From positions 1 through 64,000 of the forward strand of contig JAEZYP010000060.1 of assembly GCA_023418995.1 (NCBI GenBank): a DNA stretch of 64,000 nt. Direction: 5' to 3'. The stretch is from Bacillota bacterium (GTDB lineage Bacteria > Bacillota > Clostridia > Oscillospirales > Acutalibacteraceae). Positions 50,500-59,950 of the stretch are shown piece by piece. The translations under genes and the position numbers were made by a program. Within the stretch, counting starts at the first letter, position 1. Every line of letters begins with the position of its first letter. The notes under the pieces were generated by a model. That model saw nothing but the letters and a program-made list of their open reading frames with translations. It was not told where the DNA came from and did no database searches.

Positions 50500-51189
50500 A
50501 TGAAGACAATTGGCTTGATCGGTGGCATGAGCTGGGAAAGCACCTCTGCCTATTATCAAATCATCAACGAAACCGTAAAACATCTGCTCGGAGGGCTGCA
50601 TAGCGCAAAATGTGTATTATACAGCGTTGATTTTCACGAAATTGAGGAATGCCAGTCGAAGGGAGATTGGGACAAAAGCGCGGAGATCCTTACACAGGCC
50701 GCAAAAAGTCTTGAGAAGGCGGGAGCAGACTACATCGTAATTTGCACCAATACCATGCATAAAGTAGCCGATCAGATTCAAAAAAATATCGGTGTTCCGA
50801 TTCTCCATATTGCGGAAGTAACCGCCGATGAGCTATTAAAGCATAAGATCAATAAAGTAGCCCTGCTTGGTACAAAATACACCATGGAGCAGGATTTTTA
50901 TAAAAAGAAGCTGACTGACCGCGGAATTGAGGTACTTGTTCCGGAGGATACGGATAGAGTAACCGTTAACAATGTTATCTATCAGGAACTCTGTCTCGGG
51001 ACTATTTTAGAAGAATCTAAAAAAGCTTATTTGAACATTATTGATAGAATGGCTAAAGCAGGAGCGCAGGGCATCATTCTGGGCTGTACCGAAATCGGTC
51101 TCTTGATAAAGCAAAGCGACACATCCATCCCCCTCTTCGATACCACCTACCTGCACGCGCACCGCGCTGCCATTGAATCTATAGAATAG
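50500..51189 (+). CDS. Aspartate/glutamate racemase family protein
   Basis: The 229-residue protein starts behind AAGGAGGAAAAA. The N-terminus MKTIGLIGGMSWESTSAYY and the two catalytic Cys (VICTNTMHKV near residue 86 and ILGCTEIGLL near 193) are all present. It should racemise aspartate or a similar acidic amino acid in the cytosol without a cofactor. The D-2-hydroxyacid dehydrogenase gene follows after 12 bp, suggesting shared metabolism of D-amino or hydroxy acids. Confidence 0.92.
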   Translation: MKTIGLIGGMSWESTSAYYQIINETVKHLLGGLHSAKCVLYSVDFHEIEECQSKGDWDKSAEILTQAAKSLEKAGADYIVICTNTMHKVADQIQKNIGVPILHIAEVTADELLKHKINKVALLGTKYTMEQDFYKKKLTDRGIEVLVPEDTDRVTVNNVIYQELCLGTILEESKKAYLNIIDRMAKAGAQGIILGCTEIGLLIKQSDTSIPLFDTTYLHAHRAAIESIE

Positions 51190-51201
51190 TCGAGGGTTCA
51201 T

Positions 51202-52173
51202 ATGAACAAAATTAAAAATATATTAATCGACCTTCCTGTTACTGAAAGTCATAAAAAACTGTTTGCGAATGCCGCGCCGGGCATGAACCTGATTTATAAA
51301 AAGCCAAAAAATATTACAGAGGAACTGATCGGTCAGGCAAGCATCATTATCGGCATTCCGAAGCCGGAAATGCTCGCCTTTGCAAAAAATCTGGAGTGGC
51401 TGCAATTGAGCAGCGCCGGGGCAAATTTATATGTGCAGGACGGAATCCTCCCTGAAAATGTGCTGCTTACCAACGCGACCGGATGTTACGGGCTTGCGAT
51501 TTCAGAATACATGGTCGGCGTTCTGCTTAGCCTTTTCTTGAAGCTGCCGCTTTACCAGAAAAATCAGCAAAATAATTTGTGGCACAGCGAAGGCAGGATA
51601 AAATCGATATACGGCTCCACCGCGCTGATTGTCGGTCTGGGAGATATCGGCGGCGAGTTTGCAAAACGGTTTAAGGCCCTTGGCGGCTACACCATCGGAA
51701 TCCGGCGAACCGACACCAGAAAGCCGGACTATCTGGACGAGCTGTACCTGACCGAGCAGCTGGACGAGCTTCTTCCCCGCGCGGATGTTGTGGCACTGAG
51801 TCTGCCGGAAACACCGCAGACGCACAAGCTTTTCGACCGGCAGCGGCTGGAACGGATAAAAACCGGCGCGGTGTTGATCAATGTGGGCAGGGGCATGGCA
51901 CTCGATACCGCCGCCCTCTGCGACGTTTTGAATTCCGGGCACCTGGGCGGCGCGGCAATTGATGTGACCGACCCGGAGCCGCTTCCCCCGGAGCATCCTT
52001 TATGGAAAGCAAAAAATGTGGTTATAACGCCGCATGTTTCCGGAAATTACAATCTTCCCGAAACCCTCGAAAGAGTCGTTCGGCTTAGCGTAGATAACCT
52101 GACCCGATATCTGAGCGGACAAGAACTGAATAACCTGGTGGATTTCAGCACAGGATATAAAATGCATGATTAA
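51202..52173 (+). CDS. D-2-hydroxyacid dehydrogenase
   Basis: The 323-residue protein has the NAD-binding motif LIVGLGDIGGEFAKRFKALG near residue 142. The catalytic Arg is in LINVGRGMALD, the Glu in DVTDPEPLPPEHPLW and the His in VVITPHVSGN. It oxidises or reduces 2-keto/2-hydroxy acids with NAD(P)H. The exact substrate (glyoxylate, hydroxypyruvate or another acid) is not defined by sequence. It is the second gene of the racemase operon and ends at a terminator. Confidence 0.92.
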   Translation: MNKIKNILIDLPVTESHKKLFANAAPGMNLIYKKPKNITEELIGQASIIIGIPKPEMLAFAKNLEWLQLSSAGANLYVQDGILPENVLLTNATGCYGLAISEYMVGVLLSLFLKLPLYQKNQQNNLWHSEGRIKSIYGSTALIVGLGDIGGEFAKRFKALGGYTIGIRRTDTRKPDYLDELYLTEQLDELLPRADVVALSLPETPQTHKLFDRQRLERIKTGAVLINVGRGMALDTAALCDVLNSGHLGGAAIDVTDPEPLPPEHPLWKAKNVVITPHVSGNYNLPETLERVVRLSVDNLTRYLSGQELNNLVDFSTGYKMHD

Positions 52174-52203
52174 TGCCCCTGAACTGCCTTCCAACCCAAA
52201 TTC

Positions 52204-52235
52204 AAAAGAGCCTCCAGCCAACGGAGGCTCTTTTA
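52204..52235 (+). terminator. Terminator after the dehydrogenase gene
   Basis: AAAAGAGCCTCC and GGAGGCTCTTTT pair around AGCCAAC. Confidence 0.9.
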
Positions 52236-52298
52236 TACGTTATGTATTAATCATAATTTTTTATACATATACTTTGTTATTAAAGTTATATAAAGCTA

Positions 52299-52326
52299 TT
52301 GACAAATTATATAATATCAATATAAT
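52299..52326 (+). promoter_or_regulatory. Promoter of the RHH-clpB operon
   Basis: TTGACA (52299-52304), a 16-bp spacer and TATAAT (52321-52326), both perfect hexamers. No CIRCE element is seen. Confidence 0.85.
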
Positions 52327-52353
52327 ATTAAATTAATCAAAAGTCAGATTGGG

Positions 52354-53028
52354 ATGATAAGGATGGACCGCAACGTATACAGCCTGGTATTGTTTGACGA
52401 TATCGTGGATGCCGTAGACAGAATGGCCTATGAACGAAACACAAGCCGCAGCAATCTGATCAATCAGATACTCGCGGAGTATCTCTCCTGCCCCACTCCC
52501 GAAATGCGCATCAGGGATATTTTTGAGGGCGTGGAACAGTCAATGAGAGATATTCAATGCTTTCAGGTTCAGTTCCAGCCAAGCGACACCATGATCTCGA
52601 TTCGCAGCGCACTGAAATATCGCTACAAACCAACCGTCCGCTATGTTCTGGAGCTTTACAGGGTCAGCGAGCCCACTGTTGGAGAGCTTCGGGTCTCAAT
52701 GCGAACGCAGAGTCCGTCGCTCATTGAGCTATTAACCGGCTTCTTTGCATTCTGGACGGGTCTGGAAAACAAATATATCGGCCGCAGCTTCCCGGAGGGA
52801 CGGGTATACTGCCGAATCGAGCCAGGCAAATATATTCGTGAATTCCTGCCGCCGGAAAATGAGGATACGCGTACAAATGAAGCGGTGGCCAGTGCGATTT
52901 CGGATTATATCCAGATGTTTGACCAAAGCCTCAAAAAGTATTTTGCTGAACTGGATGATCTGGAGGACGCGGAGTACGACTTGGAAAACCGATACCGTGA
53001 ATTTATTCGCGGCAGAGAAATCTTATAA
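52354..53028 (+). CDS. Ribbon-helix-helix N-terminal protein linked to clpB
   Basis: The 224-residue protein begins with an RHH-like segment (residues about 5-45: VYSLVLFDDIVDAVDRMAYE, then NTSRSNLINQILAEYL). The remaining 180 residues have no family I know; they contain FQVQFQPSDTMISIRSALKY and a C-terminal acidic helix (AELDDLEDAEYDLENRYREF). ATG 52354 or 52363 may be the start. The gene lies 35 bp upstream of clpB under a consensus promoter with no terminator between. It could be the regulator of clpB in this organism, in place of CtsR or HrcA; this is inference. Confidence 0.7.
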   Translation: MIRMDRNVYSLVLFDDIVDAVDRMAYERNTSRSNLINQILAEYLSCPTPEMRIRDIFEGVEQSMRDIQCFQVQFQPSDTMISIRSALKYRYKPTVRYVLELYRVSEPTVGELRVSMRTQSPSLIELLTGFFAFWTGLENKYIGRSFPEGRVYCRIEPGKYIREFLPPENEDTRTNEAVASAISDYIQMFDQSLKKYFAELDDLEDAEYDLENRYREFIRGREIL

Positions 53029-53063
53029 AATCAAATTTTAACTGTGAGCGAGGAGGTTTGACG

Positions 53064-55670
53064 ATGAACGCTCAAAAATTTACCCAAAAATCCCTGGAGG
53101 CGATTCAGGAAGCGCAAAACATCGCGATTCAAAACAACAATATGCAGATTGAGGAGGAGCACCTTGTTCAGGCTCTTCTGGCGCAGGAAAACGGGCTGAT
53201 CCCCCAGCTGCTGAAAAAGATGAGCATTGACCCACAGGCGGTTCTCCGCAGCGTGGAAAATCAGGTTGCGAAGCTGCCCGGCGTAACAGGTCCGGGGCGC
53301 GAAGCCGGAAAAATCTATGTTTCAACCGATGTGGACGCGGTTCTGGCAGACGCGGAAAAGGAAGCCAGTCGGATGAAGGATGAGTATGTTTCGGTCGAGC
53401 ATATCATGCTTGCCTTATTGAACAGACCGAACTCCTCGATGCGCGGCATAATCCAAACGTTCGGTATCCAGAAAAACAATTTTCTTTCGGCGCTCTCCTC
53501 CGTTCGCGGAAACACCCGCGTTACCAGCGACAGCCCTGAGGAGACCTACGACGCACTCACAAAATACGGGCAGGATTTGGTCGAGCTGGCAAAGAACCAC
53601 AAGCTTGACCCGGTGATTGGCAGGGATTCCGAAATCAGAAATGTCATCCGTATCCTCTCCCGCAAAACAAAGAATAACCCCGTCTTGATCGGCGAACCCG
53701 GCGTAGGTAAAACCGCCATTGCGGAAGGTCTTGCCTTGCGTATTATCCGGGGCGACGTGCCGAATAACCTAAAGGATCGCAAGCTCATTTCCCTTGATAT
53801 GGGCGCTTTGATCGCCGGGGCGAAATTTCGCGGCGAATTTGAGGAACGGCTCAAAGCGGTGCTGAACGAAGTAAAAAAGAGCGAAGGCAAGGTCATCCTC
53901 TTTATTGACGAGTTGCATACCATCGTGGGCGCTGGTAAAACAGAAGGCTCTATGGACGCGGGCAACCTGCTAAAACCAATGCTGGCACGCGGCGAGCTGC
54001 ACTGTATCGGCGCGACCACGCTCAATGAATATCACCAGTATATTGAAAAAGACGCCGCACTGGAACGCCGTTTTCAGCCGGTTATGGTGGAGGAGCCGAG
54101 CGTCGCCGACACCATCTCGATTTTGCGCGGACTCAAGGAGCGCTACGAAGTATTCCATGGCGTGAAAATTCAGGATCAGGCTCTGATCGCGGCGGCGACA
54201 CTCTCCAATCGTTATATTTCCGACCGTTTCCTGCCCGACAAAGCAATCGATCTTGTGGACGAAGCCTGCGCGATGATCCGTACCGAGATTGATTCCATGC
54301 CGCTGGAACTGGATGAAATCTCCCGTAAAATTATGCAGCATGAAATTGAGGAAGCCGCGCTGAAAAAGGAAACTGACTCGCTTTCACAGGAGCATCTGAA
54401 AGAGATTCAAAAGGAGCTGGCTGACCAGCGTTCTCAATTCAAGGAAATGAAGGTCAAATGGGAAAACGAAAAGCGGGCGATTTCCAAGGTGCAGAAGCTA
54501 CGTGAAGAAATTGAAAAGGTCAACGCGGAAATTGAAAAAGCGGAGCGAAGCTACGACCTGAACAAAGCGGCGGAATATAAATACGGCAAGCTGCCGGAGC
54601 TGACCAAACAGCTGGAGGCAGAAGAACAGATTGCCGAACAGTCACAGGCCTCCGACTCCCTGCTGCGCGACCGCGTAACCGATGAGGAAATCGCGAGAAT
54701 TATCGGCCGTTGGACCGGAATTCCGGTTTCCAAGCTGATGGAAGGAGAACGCGAAAAGCTTCTCAAGCTGGAGGATATCCTGCACCGAAGAGTTATCGGG
54801 CAGGAGGAAGCTGTCGAAAAGGTGACCGAAGCCATCCTCCGTTCCCGCGCGGGAATTCAGGACCCCAACCGCCCGATTGGCTCGTTCCTGTTCCTTGGCC
54901 CAACCGGCGTCGGCAAAACCGAGCTTGCCAAAGCACTGGCACAGGCGCTGTTCGACGACGAGCACAACATGATACGCATTGACATGACCGAATACATGGA
55001 GAAGTACTCCGTGTCGCGCCTGATTGGAGCGCCTCCGGGCTATGTCGGCTATGAGGAGGGTGGCCAGCTTACCGAAGCGGTCCGCCGTCATCCCTATTCC
55101 GTGGTACTCTTTGACGAGGTGGAAAAGGCGCACCCGGATGTATTCAATATCCTTCTGCAGGTTCTGGATGACGGCAGGATCACCGACTCCCAAGGGCGCA
55201 CGGTAGACTTTAAAAACACCATTATTATACTGACTTCGAATTTGGGTTCCGGCTCCATTCTGGAGGGTATCGGAGCGGATGGACAAATCAGTGAGGATGC
55301 GAAGAATGAGGTTGACGCCCTGCTGAGACAGCAGTTCCGCCCTGAATTCCTCAACCGGCTCGATGAAATTGTATTTTACAAACCGCTTTCACGAACGGAA
55401 ATCGATAGAATTGTCGATCTTCTTATTGCGGACCTGCAAAAACGACTGGAGGAGAAGCAGCTCTTTGTCAAGCTGACTCCGGCTGGCAGAGCGTTCATCG
55501 TCGAGCAGGGCTACGACCCGGTGTACGGTGCAAGACCGTTGAAGCGGCTGATACAGAGCAAGGTAGAAACCCTCATTGCAAAACAGATTATCACCACCGA
55601 TTTAAAACCTAAAACCACCTTGACCGTCGACTGCGACGGCAGCCATCTTATGGTAACCCCGGAAAGCTAA
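53064..55670 (+). CDS. clpB: ClpB, ATP-dependent disaggregase
   Basis: The 868-residue protein starts at ATG 53064 (GAGGAGG 7 bases upstream), giving MNAQKFTQKSLEAIQEAQ. It has an N-domain (1-145), a first AAA+ module with GEPGVGKTAIAEG, and a coiled-coil middle domain (about 405-525, rich in Glu and Lys). The second AAA+ module has GPTGVGKTELAKAL and the arginine-finger/sensor region, then the C-terminal domain. The long middle domain identifies ClpB rather than ClpC or ClpA. It rescues aggregated proteins with DnaK after heat stress. The preceding RHH-type gene is probably co-transcribed. Confidence 0.96.
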   Translation: MNAQKFTQKSLEAIQEAQNIAIQNNNMQIEEEHLVQALLAQENGLIPQLLKKMSIDPQAVLRSVENQVAKLPGVTGPGREAGKIYVSTDVDAVLADAEKEASRMKDEYVSVEHIMLALLNRPNSSMRGIIQTFGIQKNNFLSALSSVRGNTRVTSDSPEETYDALTKYGQDLVELAKNHKLDPVIGRDSEIRNVIRILSRKTKNNPVLIGEPGVGKTAIAEGLALRIIRGDVPNNLKDRKLISLDMGALIAGAKFRGEFEERLKAVLNEVKKSEGKVILFIDELHTIVGAGKTEGSMDAGNLLKPMLARGELHCIGATTLNEYHQYIEKDAALERRFQPVMVEEPSVADTISILRGLKERYEVFHGVKIQDQALIAAATLSNRYISDRFLPDKAIDLVDEACAMIRTEIDSMPLELDEISRKIMQHEIEEAALKKETDSLSQEHLKEIQKELADQRSQFKEMKVKWENEKRAISKVQKLREEIEKVNAEIEKAERSYDLNKAAEYKYGKLPELTKQLEAEEQIAEQSQASDSLLRDRVTDEEIARIIGRWTGIPVSKLMEGEREKLLKLEDILHRRVIGQEEAVEKVTEAILRSRAGIQDPNRPIGSFLFLGPTGVGKTELAKALAQALFDDEHNMIRIDMTEYMEKYSVSRLIGAPPGYVGYEEGGQLTEAVRRHPYSVVLFDEVEKAHPDVFNILLQVLDDGRITDSQGRTVDFKNTIIILTSNLGSGSILEGIGADGQISEDAKNEVDALLRQQFRPEFLNRLDEIVFYKPLSRTEIDRIVDLLIADLQKRLEEKQLFVKLTPAGRAFIVEQGYDPVYGARPLKRLIQSKVETLIAKQIITTDLKPKTTLTVDCDGSHLMVTPES

Positions 55671-55675
55671 GGCAA

Positions 55676-55728
55676 CCGCCCCGAAAACGAAGCCAAACCG
55701 GATTTTGTTTTCGGGGCGGCGTCTTTTC
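55676..55728 (+). terminator. Terminator after clpB
   Basis: CCGCCCCGAAAAC and GTTTTCGGGGCGG form a 13-bp stem, then CGTCTTTT. Confidence 0.88.
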
Positions 55729-55852
55729 TGATTGAAAAAACCGTGCTATAATCTATTTACCGGGTAGAAACAGATCGTCAACAAACTCCAAAGCTACCAT
55801 CTTTACATCTGTTTTAATGCGACTCTACCTTTTCAGAAGGAAGGCGGCATGT

Positions 55853-57085
55853 TTGGACAGAACTATCCTTCACTGCGACTGCAACGGCTTTTTCGCTTCC
55901 GTTGAGTGCATTTTACATCCGGAATACAAAAATGTTCCCATGGCAGTATGCGGAAGCCCCGAAAATCGGCACGGTATTATTCTGGCGAAAAACGAACAAG
56001 CAAAAAAATATGGAATTCAGACTGCGGAAACCATTTGGCAGGCAAAGCGTAAGTGCCCAGGCTTGGTGCTGGCTCCTCCCCACCATGAGGAGTATGAGAA
56101 ATACTCGGTTCAAATCAATGAGGTTTACCAGCGATACACCGATCTTGTGGAGCCCTTCGGGATCGACGAAAGCTGGCTCGACGTAACCGGCAGCCAAACC
56201 CTTTTCGGCAGCGGCGCCCAAATTGCAGACGAGCTTCGGTCGGTCATACAACGCGAAACCGGTCTGACCGTTTCCGTTGGCGTATCCTTCAACAAAATTT
56301 TCGCAAAGCTGGGCAGCGATTACAAAAAGCCGGACGCCACCACGGTAATTAACCGCGAAAACTGGAAAAGGATTTTGTTTCCCCTGCCGGTAACCGCCAT
56401 GCTCTTTGTCGGGAGAAGTGCCGGGGAAACTCTGGGCAAGCTGGGGATTCACACCATCGGCGAGCTTGCGGAAAGCGAGCGCGGTCTTTTGATCTCCCGG
56501 CTTGGAAAAGCAGGCGGTCTGCTGCACGACTACGCCAACGGACTGGACGACAGTCCGGTAAAAAATTGCCATGATAAACGGGAAATCAAGTCAGTTGGCA
56601 ATGGAATGACCTTTAAACGCGACCTCACAGGAATGAACGACATTCGCGTCGGGGTCACAACCCTGGCTGACAGCGTTGCCCGGCGCATGAGGCGGCACGG
56701 CGTAAAGTGCCGTGTTGTTCAGATTACGATTCGAAACCCCAGCTTTAAAACCATTACGAGACAAAAAACGCTGAAAACCCCCACCCACCTGGCAAAGGAA
56801 CTGGCGGATGCTTCTATGGAGCTGATTCAGTCAAACTGGAATCTGAACGCGCCCATTCGTATGCTCACCATTACCGGCTCAAACCTCGTATCCGATGGCT
56901 TCCCCTGCGAACAGCTCAGCCTGTTTGATACCGGCGACTGCAAACAGCGGAAGAAGCAGGAGCAGCTGGAAAACGCCCTTGACTCAATCCGTTCCAAATT
57001 TGGAAATGGTTCGGTAGCCTTTGGCGGCATTCTGAAGAATGACATCGGGATTGAGGAGCATGATATTGATACAAATAAAGAATGA
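55853..57085 (+). CDS. dinB: DNA polymerase IV (Y family)
   Basis: The 410-residue product is predicted from TTG 55853, which follows GAAGGAAGG with an 8-base spacer and gives the expected N-terminus DRTILHCDCNGFFASVE. An upstream ATG (55817) lacks a ribosome binding site. Metal-binding Asp residues lie in HCDCNGFF and in FGIDESWLDVTGS. The palm, thumb and little-finger domains are complete. The C-terminus has a clamp-binding motif (EQLSLFDTG). It copies damaged DNA with low fidelity. SOS control is possible, but no clear LexA box was seen. Confidence 0.92.
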   Translation: MDRTILHCDCNGFFASVECILHPEYKNVPMAVCGSPENRHGIILAKNEQAKKYGIQTAETIWQAKRKCPGLVLAPPHHEEYEKYSVQINEVYQRYTDLVEPFGIDESWLDVTGSQTLFGSGAQIADELRSVIQRETGLTVSVGVSFNKIFAKLGSDYKKPDATTVINRENWKRILFPLPVTAMLFVGRSAGETLGKLGIHTIGELAESERGLLISRLGKAGGLLHDYANGLDDSPVKNCHDKREIKSVGNGMTFKRDLTGMNDIRVGVTTLADSVARRMRRHGVKCRVVQITIRNPSFKTITRQKTLKTPTHLAKELADASMELIQSNWNLNAPIRMLTITGSNLVSDGFPCEQLSLFDTGDCKQRKKQEQLENALDSIRSKFGNGSVAFGGILKNDIGIEEHDIDTNKE

Positions 57086-57110
57086 GAATCCAAAGCGAAA
57101 AGGAGAAAAC

Positions 57111-57530
57111 ATGGTTTACAAAGAATTCGGCAGCATGGTCGTCTTGCGGATTGACCGCGGTGAGGAGATTGTTTCAAGCGTAAAAAAAGTCTGCGAAAAG
57201 GAAAACATCCGTCTTGCCTGCATTTCGGCACTGGGAGCGGTTGACCACGCGGTTGTCGGTCTCTATCTGGTGGAGGAACGAAAATATTCTCCAAATTCTT
57301 TTGACGGTGAAATGGAAATGACCTCTCTGACAGGAAATGTTACCACGAAGGACGGAGCGGTTTACCTTCATATGCACGCCGATTTCGCGGATGGAAGCGG
57401 ACACACCTTTGGAGGACACCTAAACGAGGCGGTAATCAGCGGCACCTGCGAAATGTTTATTCAGCGGCTCGACGGAGAAATCGGCAGAAGGCTCGATGCA
57501 GAAACAGGTTTAAACATATTGGATCTTTAA
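57111..57530 (+). CDS. PPC/DUF296-domain protein
   Basis: The 139-residue protein starts at ATG 57111 behind AAAAGGAGAAAAC; a longer frame from 57039 overlaps dinB and is rejected. It has the PPC-domain strands (VVLRIDRGEEIVSSVKKVCE, ISALGAVDHAVVGLY) and the metal-site motif LHMHADFAD with GHTFGGHLNEAVISGTCE. In plants this domain belongs to AT-hook proteins; bacterial forms are trimers of unknown role. It lies 25 bp after dinB and 18 bp before the Dabb gene, so the three may be co-transcribed. Confidence 0.88.
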   Translation: MVYKEFGSMVVLRIDRGEEIVSSVKKVCEKENIRLACISALGAVDHAVVGLYLVEERKYSPNSFDGEMEMTSLTGNVTTKDGAVYLHMHADFADGSGHTFGGHLNEAVISGTCEMFIQRLDGEIGRRLDAETGLNILDL

Positions 57531-57548
57531 AGCGAAGGAGTTTATAAA

Positions 57549-57842
57549 ATGGTAAAACACATCGTATTATGGACATTAAAGGCAGAGGAAAAGAAAAATT
57601 GCGACAGTATTGCAAAGGACCTCAATGGGAGATTTCACGCGCTTTTAGGCGTGGTTGACGGTCTGGTTTCCATTGAAGTGGGTCAAAACTACAACGGCGG
57701 TCCATTCGATTTGGCTCTTTACTGCCGCTTTGCCACAAAGGAAGCCGAGAAAAACTATCAGAACCACCCGGCGCATGCCGCGATAAAAGAAATAATCCAC
57801 CCCTTGGTTTGCGGCAGGGAGTGCGTTGATTACGAAGTCTGA
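57549..57842 (+). CDS. Dabb (stress-response A/B barrel) protein
   Basis: The 97-residue protein starts behind GCGAAGGAG. It carries the Dabb pattern: MVKHIVLWTLKAE with the conserved His, GLVSIEVGQNYNGGPFDLAL and a YQNHPAHAAIKE segment that closes the dimeric barrel. The family includes plant stress proteins and small bacterial enzymes or carriers; no substrate can be named. It is the last gene before a perfect terminator. Confidence 0.9.
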   Translation: MVKHIVLWTLKAEEKKNCDSIAKDLNGRFHALLGVVDGLVSIEVGQNYNGGPFDLALYCRFATKEAEKNYQNHPAHAAIKEIIHPLVCGRECVDYEV

Positions 57843-57863
57843 CCGTATAATTATCCCCGCTAA

Positions 57864-57907
57864 AATGCGCCTTGACGCGGCTTAAAACAGCCGCGTCAAG
57901 GCGCATT
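57864..57907. terminator. Perfect 18-bp terminator hairpin
   Basis: AATGCGCCTTGACGCGGC and its exact complement flank TTAAAACA, then CCTTCTTTTTG. It lies between convergent genes. Confidence 0.88.
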
Positions 57908-57957
57908 CCTTCTTTTTGAAAGGGAGCCGCAAAAAATTCTTCAGAGTCTTCCCTGCC

Positions 57958-58566
57958 CTATATCGATATTCCCTGATTTTGCAGCGCAAGAATCAGCTTG
58001 TCGGTATTCTGTTCATATAAAAAGCCACGCATTCCGAGCAACGCTGCCGCGGCAAGGTTACCGGGATTATCATCAATAAAAAAGCACTCCTCAGGATTTA
58101 AATGAAATTTTTTAAAAAACTGCCGGTATATCTCTTCTTCCGGCTTTATGTAATGAATATCCGCGGAGATGAACTCGCCGTCCATGTGCGCTACAGCGGG
58201 CAAGCACGTTCGAAAAACGTGATATTTTACGCAGACATTGGAAAGCAGGTAGATACCGTATCCTTTTTTCTTTAGCTCGATGGCAAGCCGGTTGGTGCTT
58301 TCTATGGGCTTCAAGTAGTGGTGCCATTCTTCCCAAAGCCGCCTAACGCTGGCATGAAGGCGCGGCGGGAGTCTTTCGTTCACCTTGCTGATGAATTCCC
58401 CTTCACTGATCGTTCCCCTGTCATTCAGCGGCCATTCCGGACCGCCGAAAAATTCCTGGCATATCTGTTTTACATCGTTCTCATCCGTAACAAACCGGCG
58501 AACATATTCCTCCGGCTTATATTCCAAAAGCACCCAGCCCATGTCGAACACGATATTCTTTATCAT
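57958..58566 (-). CDS. HAD-superfamily hydrolase (YihX-like)
   Basis: The 202-residue protein starts at ATG 58566 (ATAGGAGTATT upstream), giving MIKNIVFDMGWVLLEYKP. The nucleophile Asp is in FDMG; the usual second Asp is Gly, as in YihX-type sugar phosphatases. The motif II Ser is in YLLSNV. The motif III Lys is in YIKPEEEIY and the acidic pair in FIDDNPGNLAAA. It should dephosphorylate a small metabolite. It lies 7 bp after the diguanylate cyclase gene on the same strand, so they are one operon. Confidence 0.9.
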   Translation of the reverse strand: MIKNIVFDMGWVLLEYKPEEYVRRFVTDENDVKQICQEFFGGPEWPLNDRGTISEGEFISKVNERLPPRLHASVRRLWEEWHHYLKPIESTNRLAIELKKKGYGIYLLSNVCVKYHVFRTCLPAVAHMDGEFISADIHYIKPEEEIYRQFFKKFHLNPEECFFIDDNPGNLAAAALLGMRGFLYEQNTDKLILALQNQGISI

Positions 58567-58573
58567 AATACTC

Positions 58574-59950
58574 CTATTTCTCAAAGTAATGGATAATTCG
58601 CTTTTCCTCCATACCATTTATATGCCTGGAATCGTTATAAATGACATAGCAGTCCTTGCCGCGGCATTTTGCGTCATACAAAGCCGCATCCGCCTTATGG
58701 AACAGCTCGGGAAAGTTTTTTCCATGGTCGGGAAAAAGGGAAACACCGACACTGCCTGATATTTTATAGTCTTTTTTTTCACCGGTATAGGTATCCCGGA
58801 AAATATCACAGACCATTTTTGCTTTTTCGGCAATCCGTTCTTTATCCGTCACATTTTTGAGAAAAACAATAAATTCATCGCCGCCAAAGCGCCCGAGAAC
58901 ATCAGAGCTGCGAAACATATCGCGCAATTTTCCGGAAATTTCGGTCAGCACCATATCACCGAATAAATGCCCGTGGCTATCGTTTACGTCTTTAAAATTA
59001 TCAATGTCTATGATCATCAGCGCGTGCCGGGAATCGGAGTCCGTCGACCTCAGGCAGGCGCGGATATAGGATTCCGCCGCCGTTTTATTATACAGCTTGG
59101 TAAACGGATCGCGCTGGGCGTCGTAGATCAGCTTTTCCCTCTCCCGCATCCGGATATCAATATCGGAAATTTTTCCGATCACTTTGAGTGGATTGCCGAT
59201 TTCATCGCAAATCATCGTGGTGGTAACATTCGTCCAAACGTAACCGTCATCCTTTTTCCGGAGCCGAACCTCAAATTCACAGTTCTGAACACCTTCCATA
59301 AATTGATCCAGCATTTTGGAAAGTGCAATCTTGTCTTCGTCGTAAACAATATCCCCGTTCAAAAAATTCCAAATAATATTTTCCCGCGGAAGCGGCCAAC
59401 CGTAAAGCTCCTCCCATTTGGATGAAACATACAAGGAATCATTCCCAAAATTATATTCAAAAATGACATCGTTGAATTTTTCCGTAATTATGTGATACCG
59501 TTCCTGTTCAATTAAAAGCTGCTGGCGCAGTGCTTTTTCCTGTGTAATATCAACAAGAGTACATTGCAGCACATCGCAGCGCTCCGTAATCTTATTAACT
59601 GCCGTCATGCGCAGCCAAACGATGCTGCCATCTTTATGTATGGAACGAAATTCCACCAAAGCGGATCCACTCTGCTCCAGCTGCTGGGATATATCTCGAA
59701 GCAGGCAAGGAATATCCTCACCGACCACAAGCTGCTCCATCATATCCAATCCCGCTTTTTGGGAAAGTTCCCTCCTACTATAACCGTTAATCCGGTAAAA
59801 CCCTTCGTTGGCGTAAAGAAGGGTCATTTCCGCATCCAGCGCAAATTGCACAACACCCTCCGGAATGCTGTTTATGATTGCTTCAAGCTCGTGAAACGTG
59901 ATTCCTGCGGTAACGGGATTTTCTTCAGCCCTTCTATTGGCCTGTTCCAT
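58574..59950 (-). CDS. PAS-PAS-GGDEF diguanylate cyclase
   Basis: The 458-residue protein starts behind GAAAGGATATTG. Two PAS domains lie at about residues 15-135 (LEAIINSIPEGVVQFALDAE) and 145-270 (FNDVIFEYNFGNDSLYVSS). A GGDEF domain occupies about 285-445, with the active-site FGGDEF and an RSSD inhibitory-site motif five residues before it. It has no membrane helix. It should make c-di-GMP in response to a cytosolic signal, with product feedback. No EAL or PilZ gene lies nearby. Confidence 0.93.
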   Translation of the reverse strand: MEQANRRAEENPVTAGITFHELEAIINSIPEGVVQFALDAEMTLLYANEGFYRINGYSRRELSQKAGLDMMEQLVVGEDIPCLLRDISQQLEQSGSALVEFRSIHKDGSIVWLRMTAVNKITERCDVLQCTLVDITQEKALRQQLLIEQERYHIITEKFNDVIFEYNFGNDSLYVSSKWEELYGWPLPRENIIWNFLNGDIVYDEDKIALSKMLDQFMEGVQNCEFEVRLRKKDDGYVWTNVTTTMICDEIGNPLKVIGKISDIDIRMREREKLIYDAQRDPFTKLYNKTAAESYIRACLRSTDSDSRHALMIIDIDNFKDVNDSHGHLFGDMVLTEISGKLRDMFRSSDVLGRFGGDEFIVFLKNVTDKERIAEKAKMVCDIFRDTYTGEKKDYKISGSVGVSLFPDHGKNFPELFHKADAALYDAKCRGKDCYVIYNDSRHINGMEEKRIIHYFEK

